Below, piece by piece: positions 55,274-61,239 of a stretch of DNA of 64,000 bases. The notes under the pieces were generated by a model. It did no database searches. It was not told where the DNA came from and saw only the letters and a list, made by a program, of their open reading frames with translations. The stretch's first letter is position 1. Every line of letters begins with the position of its first letter. The stretch is taken from NCBI GenBank assembly GCA_001429255.1, contig LMJI01000001.1, positions 434,001-498,000 on the forward strand. The letters are read 5' to 3'. The DNA is from Cellulomonas sp. Root930. GTDB taxonomy: Bacteria > Actinomycetota > Actinomycetes > Actinomycetales > Cellulomonadaceae. The position numbers were made by a program, and so were the translations under genes.

Positions 55274-55303
55274 AGAGCCCCGCACCAACCGGTGCGGGGC
55301 TCT
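55274..55303. terminator. Bidirectional terminator between kinase and surface-protein genes
   Basis: AGAGCCCCGCACC and its exact complement GGTGCGGGGCTCT flank a 4-nt loop, AACC. The 13-bp stem lies between the convergent kinase and LSSTG-protein genes, 122 nt past the kinase stop and 20 nt before the opposing stop. Confidence 0.9.
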
Positions 55304-55322
55304 GGTGGAGGAGCTAGGCCAG

Positions 55323-55844
55323 TCAGGCCGCGACGCCGGCCTGACGACGGCGGGCGACGACGACGCCACCGGCGCCGACGAGGACCAGCGCACCGGCGCC
55401 CAGGGCGATCGGCAGCGCGTTGGAACCGGTCGAGCTCAGGCTGCCCGCGGCACCGGCAGCACCGGCGACGGAGACCGTCTGCGAGCTGAGGACCGCACCG
55501 GTCGCGGTGTCGGTGGCAACCAGCGTGAAGGAGCCGGCCTGGCTCAGGGTGACCGTGAAGACGGCCGTGCCCGCGGCGTTGGTGACCTTGGTCAGCGACT
55601 TGGTTCCCGCGATCGTGATCGAGGAGTCAGGCAGGCTGGCCGGGTTGGTGGTGATGGTCAGCGTGACCGAGGCGCCGGGAGGGCCCGTCACGGTGAAGGT
55701 GAAGCTCTGACCGGCGGCGGGCGTCGTGTCCGACACCGTGCCGTCGTTCGAGTAGTCGTTGGCGCCGTACGCCATGGCGGCGGACGGAACGAGAGCAAAT
55801 GCCACGGCAGCTGTTGCGACCAGAGCGGTGCGACGAATCTTCAT
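55323..55844 (-). CDS. Secreted surface protein with LSSTG sorting signal
   Basis: The 173-residue product has a Sec signal (MKIRRTALVATAAVAFALVP, AMA-YG) and one Ig-like beta-sandwich domain (GQSFTFTVTGPPGASVTLTI, VTNAAGTAVFTVTLSQAGSF). The C-terminal sortase-type signal is LSSTG, a hydrophobic stretch (ALPIALGAGALVLVGAGGVV) and VARRRQ. It would be displayed on the cell wall by a class E-like sortase. It is the downstream partner of a DUF4012 gene 84 nt away, repeating the arrangement at 35948-38585. ATG 55844 has no strong ribosome site. Confidence 0.88.
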   Translation of the reverse strand: MKIRRTALVATAAVAFALVPSAAMAYGANDYSNDGTVSDTTPAAGQSFTFTVTGPPGASVTLTITTNPASLPDSSITIAGTKSLTKVTNAAGTAVFTVTLSQAGSFTLVATDTATGAVLSSQTVSVAGAAGAAGSLSSTGSNALPIALGAGALVLVGAGGVVVARRRQAGVAA

Positions 55845-55928
55845 TGGTGTCCCCCCGGACGGTCGTAATGCTGGGTGGGCGCCGGTCGTGTAACTGGGTG
55901 GCGCGGTGTACTCGAGCAACCGTACCTG

Positions 55929-57785
55929 CTACATCTCACACGAGGAAGTGACGACCGCGTCACCCTTTTGGCGGGCTGTCGGAGTCGAGCGGATATGGAC
56001 GTCCCCGGTTTGTTTCCGGCCTGTAACGATATCCAGGTCAAGCGTGCCGCTCTCACCCGGTTTGAGAGTAAATGTCCGACCGCCTACCGCCAATCCGTCG
56101 TGGAACTGGGCAAAAAGTCCCTGCGGATCGGGTTTCACCCGCACCGATTCGATACCGCCACCCTCGGGTGCGTAGATAAGGACATTTGTCCGGATTTCGC
56201 CGAGCGGCACGATGTTGTCGAGGCCCACCAGGTAGGCGGGCAGCTCGGCTGCGTCGGCGGGCGCGGTGGACGTCAGGGTGACCACCGCGTGCACCAGCTG
56301 CGACCCGTCGGGCCGGCACTCCGTGGCCTCGGCGTCGACGGTGAGATCGAGGTAGTAGCCCATCTTCGCCTGGGTGCCGTCGTTGAGGTACACGCCCAGC
56401 ACCGGGGAGTCGCCGTCGACCCCCCGCAGCTCCCCGCTGAGCACCGTGCCCGCCAGGCGAGCCTGCTCGTCCTCGGCCGCCGACCAGAGCATCAGCCGAC
56501 CCTGCCGAGCGGCCTCCGCCAGCGCGTCCAGCACCGCGGGGGCGTCGCCCTGACCGCTGACCACGGCACCGAAGACGGCCGCGGACGTGCCCGCGAAGTA
56601 CGCGTCCTGGTCCCGGGGGTCCGGCATGTCCAGGTAGACGCCGTTGAGCAGGACCTGGACCGCGTTCTCGACCGTGAGCACCGAGCCGTCGGGCATGGTG
56701 ACCGGGCCGGTCGCACCGAGGACGAGCGCGAGGGCACCCGGGTCGACGGACAGGACGCCGTCGACCGTCCCGCCCACCTCCCGCTCCCAGATGGCCTTGG
56801 CCAGGGCCCCGGAGCGCGGGAAGTCCGGGGTGAACGTCACGTCGCGCATGTCCGTGCCGAGCAGCGGGCCGAACAGCAGGTTCTCAGGATCCGTGAGCGG
56901 CAGCACCGGCTCGGCCAGGCCGCTGAGGGAGCCGCCCGACCGCTGCTCGACCACGGCGACCGCGCCGTCCTCGGCGTGCAGCAGCAGGACGGAGCCGGGG
57001 ATGCCGCCCGTCGCGCGCTGCTCGGCGTTGTTCTGCACGAGCACCACGTAGTTGCGCGGGCCGTCGGCTCCCATCATGGCGGGCACCAGCTCCGCAGCGC
57101 GGGCAGCGGTCGCGGTGGTCACGGCCACGTCCCTGACCTGGTCGCGCAGCAGCTCGACCGGCTCGGCCACCAGCCCGAGCAGCCCTGAGGTGTCGATGTC
57201 GTCGAGCTGCTGGGCCGACAGCTGCACCGACGTGTCGGCCGCGACGATCTGCGGCGCGGCCTGCGTCAGGGGTCCGAGGTCGACGCGACCGTCCACGGGT
57301 GCCAGCGCGGCGGGGTCCACGAGGGTGGTCGCCTCCATGAGGGACGGCAGGGCGTGCTGGGCGAGGTCGTCGACCGTGCGGGCGATGGTCCGGACCGCGC
57401 TCACGTCGTCGCCCGCCCAGGGCAGCGACGACGCCACGGTCCAGACCGGTCCGGTGGTCGACGACTTGGCCGTGGACGCGTGCGCCTGCAGCTGCACGAG
57501 GGTCCGGTCAGCCGCGGCCGCGTCGCCGGCCGTCACCTGCTCCTGCAGCTCCCGCACGTCGTCGCGCGCGGCCTGCAGCGCGTCCGAGGCGCGCACGGCG
57601 TCGAGGGCCAGCCACACGCCGGCGCCGACCAGGGCGACGACGGCGATCCCCACGCTCAGCAGCACGGTGCGGCGGCGCCGGGCGCGCTTCGCACTGGAGC
57701 GCCGGCGGCGGACCGTCTCCGGGTGCTGCGGCGCCTCCGGAACCGGCTGCGCGTTCCAGCCGTCCCCCCAGCCCGGGTGCGTCAC
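55929..57785 (-). CDS. DUF4012 membrane-anchored extracytoplasmic protein
   Basis: The 618-residue protein is a second DUF4012 member. GTG at 57785 follows GGGAGAG. A basic tail (RRRRSSAKRARRRRTVL) enters one span (about residues 41-62) and then a coiled and globular ectodomain: DDVRELQEQVTAGD, GPVWTVASSLPWAGDDVSAV, GPRNYVVLVQNNAEQRATGG, TFTPDFPRSGALAKAIWERE, VDGVLSVDPGALALVLGATG, LGVYLNDGTQAKMGYYLDLT. It aligns over its full length with the copy at 36756-38585. It probably acts at the cell surface in polysaccharide attachment, an inference from locus association. Confidence 0.92.
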   Translation of the reverse strand: MTHPGWGDGWNAQPVPEAPQHPETVRRRRSSAKRARRRRTVLLSVGIAVVALVGAGVWLALDAVRASDALQAARDDVRELQEQVTAGDAAAADRTLVQLQAHASTAKSSTTGPVWTVASSLPWAGDDVSAVRTIARTVDDLAQHALPSLMEATTLVDPAALAPVDGRVDLGPLTQAAPQIVAADTSVQLSAQQLDDIDTSGLLGLVAEPVELLRDQVRDVAVTTATAARAAELVPAMMGADGPRNYVVLVQNNAEQRATGGIPGSVLLLHAEDGAVAVVEQRSGGSLSGLAEPVLPLTDPENLLFGPLLGTDMRDVTFTPDFPRSGALAKAIWEREVGGTVDGVLSVDPGALALVLGATGPVTMPDGSVLTVENAVQVLLNGVYLDMPDPRDQDAYFAGTSAAVFGAVVSGQGDAPAVLDALAEAARQGRLMLWSAAEDEQARLAGTVLSGELRGVDGDSPVLGVYLNDGTQAKMGYYLDLTVDAEATECRPDGSQLVHAVVTLTSTAPADAAELPAYLVGLDNIVPLGEIRTNVLIYAPEGGGIESVRVKPDPQGLFAQFHDGLAVGGRTFTLKPGESGTLDLDIVTGRKQTGDVHIRSTPTARQKGDAVVTSSCEM

Positions 57786-57938
57786 GACGTCTCTCTCCCC
57801 CTGGACACACCGCCGCCCGGCTCGGGCGACCGCGGTCGGAATGGTACCGGCGTGTCCTGGGTGGTCCCCCAGCCGGGGGTGAGATGTGTGCGCCGATCGG
57901 GTCACTCGATGCCAGGATCCGCGGGCCGGTCCCCCAAG

Positions 57939-58565
57939 ATGGTGCCCGTGACCCCCTCTGACCTGGCCGAGCCCCTGCGCGTCCTCGTCGTCTGCACCGG
58001 CAACATCTGCCGGTCGCCGGCGGCGGAGCGCCTGCTGGCCGCCGGGCTCGGTGCCGCGTACCGCGGGCGCGACGCCGCCGGCGGGCTCGCGCCAGCGATC
58101 GAGGTCGGCTCGGCGGGCACGGGCGCGATGGTCGGCCACCCGATGACCGACGAGATCGCGGCGCTCGTGGCGGCGCAGGGCGTCGACCCCCGCAACTTCG
58201 AGGCGCGGCAGCTGGTGGCCGGCATGGTGCAGCAGGCCGACCTGGTGCTCGCGCTGACCCGGCGGCACCGGTCCGCCATCGTCGAGCTGGTCCCCGCCGC
58301 CGTGCGCCGCACGTTCACGCTGCGGGAGCTCGCACGGCTGGCCACCGACGTGGACCCCGCCACGCTCCCCGGCTCCAACGCCACGACGGCCGACCGCCTG
58401 CGGGCGCTCATCCCGGTCGCCGCGGCCCGCCGTGGGCTTGCGGCGCACCGACCGGCCGACGACGACGTGGTCGACCCCTACCGCGGTGACGCGGCCCTCT
58501 ACGAGAAGTCGTTCGGGCAGTTGCTGCCCGCCGTCGAGACGATCGTCTCGGCCGTCCGGCGCTGA
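57939..58565 (+). CDS. Low-molecular-weight protein tyrosine phosphatase
   Basis: The 208-residue cytoplasmic phosphatase has the P-loop VVCTGNICRSP with Cys19 and Arg25 (C-x5-R), followed by a Ser. The late DPYRGD carries the general-acid Asp expected of the family. It is somewhat longer than the usual 150-160 residues, with a helical insertion (RHRSAIVELVPAAVRRTFTL). It probably reverses tyrosine phosphorylation of the BY-kinase, which is typical of such pairs. It lies divergent from the DUF4012 gene, with a terminator 5 nt after its stop. Confidence 0.9.
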   Translation: MVPVTPSDLAEPLRVLVVCTGNICRSPAAERLLAAGLGAAYRGRDAAGGLAPAIEVGSAGTGAMVGHPMTDEIAALVAAQGVDPRNFEARQLVAGMVQQADLVLALTRRHRSAIVELVPAAVRRTFTLRELARLATDVDPATLPGSNATTADRLRALIPVAAARRGLAAHRPADDDVVDPYRGDAALYEKSFGQLLPAVETIVSAVRR

Positions 58566-58570
58566 GCGGA

Positions 58571-58613
58571 CGCACGAGGGGCCGGGTCCGTCGCGGACCC
58601 GGCCCCTCGTGCG
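58571..58613. terminator. Strong hairpin terminator
   Basis: CGCACGAGGGGCCGGGTCCG (58571-58590) and its exact complement (58594-58613) flank the loop TCG. The 20-bp GC-rich stem separates the phosphatase gene from the convergent purine permease gene and can serve both. Confidence 0.92.
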
Positions 58614-58620
58614 TGAGCCG

Positions 58621-60120
58621 TCAGATGCCGAACGCAGCCTTGATCGGGCCGATGAGGAAGTAGGCGACGAACATCGCCGAGGCCACCCACATGAACGGGT
58701 GGATCTCCCGCACCTTGCCGACGGCCAGCTTGATCACCACGAACGTGATGATGCCCGCGCCGATGCCCGCTGTGATCGAGTACGAGAACGGCATGATGAT
58801 GATGGTGAGGAACGCCGGGATGGCGACCTCCCAGTTGCGCCAGTTGATGCCGGCGATCTGGGTGACCATGAGGAAGCCGACGACGACGAGCGCCGGGGTG
58901 GCCGCCTCGAACGGGACCAGCGCCACCAGGGGCGCCAGGAACGTGGCCAGCAGGAACGCGATGCCCGTGACGATCGCCGCCAGCCCGGTGCGCGCACCGT
59001 CGCCGACGCCCGACGCGGACTCGATGTAGCTGGTGTTGGACGAGACGCTCCCCGCACCACCGGCCGCCGCCGCGATCGAGTCGACGATGAGGATCTGCTT
59101 GGTCTTCGGCGGGTTGCCGTCCTTGTCGAGCAGGCCGGCCTCGCCACCGACGGCGACCATGGTGCCCATCGTGTCGAAGAAGTCGGCGAGGAGCAGCGAG
59201 AACACCAGCAGGATGACCGCGACCAGGCCGATGGACTCGATGGAGCCGAACAGCGAGAACTGGCCGACCAGCGAGAAGTCCGGCGCCGCGACGATGCCGC
59301 CCTCGGGCCAGTGCGGGACCTCGAGCGACCAGCCGGCGGGGTTGACCACCGCACCGGTCTCGTCGGTCTTGCTCCCGATGTTGCCGATCAGCTCGATGAA
59401 GAACGCCAGCACGCTCGCGGAGACGATCGAGATGAGGATGGCGCCCCGGACCTTGCGGACCATGAGGATGATGGCGAGCAGCAGCCCGAACACGAACACC
59501 AGGAGCGGCCAGCTGGCCAGGGAGCCGGCGATGCCGAGCTCCACCGGGGTGGCCATGCTGGCGGGGATCCGCACGAAGCCGGCGTCGACCAGGCCGATGA
59601 AGGCGATGAACAGGCCGATGCCGACGCTGATGGCGGTCTTCAGCTCGAGCGGGACCGCGCGGAAGACGGCCTCGCGGAAGCCGGTGAGCACCAGGACCAG
59701 GATGATCAGGCCCTCGAGGACCACCAGGCCCATCGCGTCCTGCCAGGACATGCCCGGCAGCGAGGCGATGGAGTAGGCGACGACGGCGTTCAGGCCGAGC
59801 CCGGCCGCGAGCGCCAGCGGGAAGTTGGCGACGACGCCCATGAGGATGGACATCACGCCGGCGACCAGCGCGGTCGTCGCCGCCACGGCTGCCAGGTTCG
59901 GGGCGTCGCCGCCACCGAGGAACAGGCCGTCCCCGGACTGGACGGTCCCGATGATCAGCGGGTTGAGCACGATGATGTAGCACATCGTGAAGAAGGTGAC
60001 GAGACCACCACGGATCTCGGTACCGATGGTCGAACCGCGCTCGGTGATCTTGAAGTAGCGGTCGACGGCGTTCGTCGGGGGCGCAGGACGCTCTGTCTGC
60101 GTGGAGGGGGTCGAAGACAT
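58621..60120 (-). CDS. NCS2-family purine permease (AzgA/GhxP-like)
   Basis: The 499-residue protein moves guanine, hypoxanthine or adenine with protons. It has 12-14 spans and the family openings: RYFKITERGSTIGTEIRGGL, VTFFTMCYIIVLNPLI, the central NAVVAYSIASLPGMSWQDAM, GFRIPASMATPVELGIAGSL-like stretch, and STSNTTYIESASG-like segment (SSNTSYIESASGVGDGARTG). The last one is conserved in AzgA-type permeases. ATG at 60120. Purine salvage is the likely role; no pathway genes are adjacent. Confidence 0.92.
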   Translation of the reverse strand: MSSTPSTQTERPAPPTNAVDRYFKITERGSTIGTEIRGGLVTFFTMCYIIVLNPLIIGTVQSGDGLFLGGGDAPNLAAVAATTALVAGVMSILMGVVANFPLALAAGLGLNAVVAYSIASLPGMSWQDAMGLVVLEGLIILVLVLTGFREAVFRAVPLELKTAISVGIGLFIAFIGLVDAGFVRIPASMATPVELGIAGSLASWPLLVFVFGLLLAIILMVRKVRGAILISIVSASVLAFFIELIGNIGSKTDETGAVVNPAGWSLEVPHWPEGGIVAAPDFSLVGQFSLFGSIESIGLVAVILLVFSLLLADFFDTMGTMVAVGGEAGLLDKDGNPPKTKQILIVDSIAAAAGGAGSVSSNTSYIESASGVGDGARTGLAAIVTGIAFLLATFLAPLVALVPFEAATPALVVVGFLMVTQIAGINWRNWEVAIPAFLTIIIMPFSYSITAGIGAGIITFVVIKLAVGKVREIHPFMWVASAMFVAYFLIGPIKAAFGI

Positions 60121-60162
60121 GCGCGCAGTGTGGCAGAACTGTGTGACCCGGATGTTGCGGGA

Positions 60163-60888
60163 TCAGCCCAGGAACACCTGCGCGCAGAGCTGACCCTTCG
60201 GGCTCGCGGTACAGGCGACACCGATCTGCGTGTACGTCGGGTTGAGGATGTTCGCGCGGTGCCCGTCGGACCCCATCCAGCCCGCGACCACGGCCAGCGG
60301 CGTCGGGTAGCCGAGGGCCAGGTTCTCCCCGACCGCGCGCGCGGCGCACGCCTCCAGGACGGGCTCCAGCGGGTCGTGCTCGAACCGGTCCTCGGCCACC
60401 AGGAGGGCGGTGCGCGCCGCAGCCTGCTCCGTGCCGCAGGCGGAGACTGCCAAGGGCGCGAGCCCGACGGCGGCACGCTCGGCGTTGGTCCGCGTGACGA
60501 TCTCCTCGCTCACGGTCGGGACCGGGGGTGCAGCAGGCGCAGCGGGCGTCTCGGGTGCGGTCGGTGCAGCCTGCGCAGTCGGGGCGGACGGAGAGGACGC
60601 GGCGGGCGGCGGGGTGGTCGGCGCGGTCGTCGTCGGCTCCGCGCTCGTCGGCGCCCGCGCGCCCGAGCGGGCGGCCGCGTCGTCGTCCCGCAGGGTCAGC
60701 AGCGCCGCGAAGTCGCCGGGCACGGTCGGCTCCGGGACCGAGTGCAGGGCGATCGGTGTCGCCACCAGCGCGAGGGTGCTCAGCACGACCAGCGCCGACC
60801 GCTGCGGCCAGCGGAGGGCACGGGTGCGGCGTTCGCGCAGGTCGCGGCGGCGCCAGGTGCTCCGCGGGACGGGCGTGAAGGGATGCAC
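60163..60888 (-). CDS. Exported CAP/SCP-domain protein
   Basis: The 241-residue product starts at GTG 60888 (VHPFTPVPRSTWRRRDLRER). A basic cytoplasmic tail leads to a signal anchor (SALVVLSTLALVATPIAL), a Thr/Pro/Ala-rich linker (about 75-130), then a CAP domain: EIVTRTNAERAAVGLAPLAV, CGTEQAAARTALLVAEDRFE, GENLALGYPTPLAVVAGWMG, SDGHRANILNPTYTQIGVAC and CAQVFLG. Similar in sequence and Cys spacing to the protein at 41348-41836. A longer open frame upstream is antisense to the ATPase gene and is rejected. Confidence 0.9.
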   Translation of the reverse strand: MHPFTPVPRSTWRRRDLRERRTRALRWPQRSALVVLSTLALVATPIALHSVPEPTVPGDFAALLTLRDDDAAARSGARAPTSAEPTTTAPTTPPPAASSPSAPTAQAAPTAPETPAAPAAPPVPTVSEEIVTRTNAERAAVGLAPLAVSACGTEQAAARTALLVAEDRFEHDPLEPVLEACAARAVGENLALGYPTPLAVVAGWMGSDGHRANILNPTYTQIGVACTASPKGQLCAQVFLG

Positions 60889-60972
60889 GCGGGCGACGTT
60901 ATCGGCTTCGGGACAGATCGGACACCCTGGACGGGCTCCAGGCGGGCGGTGCCGGCCGACTAGGCTGCTCGG

Positions 60973-61239
60973 GTGCCGTCCCCGTTCTCCACCCTGCTGC
61001 ACCCGACTCGGACCACGCCGCCGCCGGTCGACATCGACCTCGGCCGCGTCGTACTGGCGGGCACCGGGGTCTGGGCGCTGGCCCTGCTGGTGACGGTCGT
61101 GCTGGCCCTCACGGGCGAGGTCGTCTGGGACATCGTGTGGGTCTGCGCGACGGGGGTCGTCCTCGGCTTCGTCGGTCTGCTGTGGGCTCGTCGGCACCGC
61201 ACGGTCCCGGCGGCGACGGACCCGACCACGCAGGACTAG
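60973..61239 (+). CDS. DUF2530 family two-span membrane protein
   Basis: The 88-residue protein begins at GTG 60973 with a short proline-containing N terminus (PPPVDIDLGRVVLAGTGVWA) and two spans (about residues 28-48 and 54-74), followed by a small polar tail. The PPP-x-D-x6-G-x-W-A pattern is that of the DUF2530 family as I recall it. The last four bases overlap the opposing ATPase gene. Its function is unknown. Confidence 0.85.
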   Translation: MPSPFSTLLHPTRTTPPPVDIDLGRVVLAGTGVWALALLVTVVLALTGEVVWDIVWVCATGVVLGFVGLLWARRHRTVPAATDPTTQD

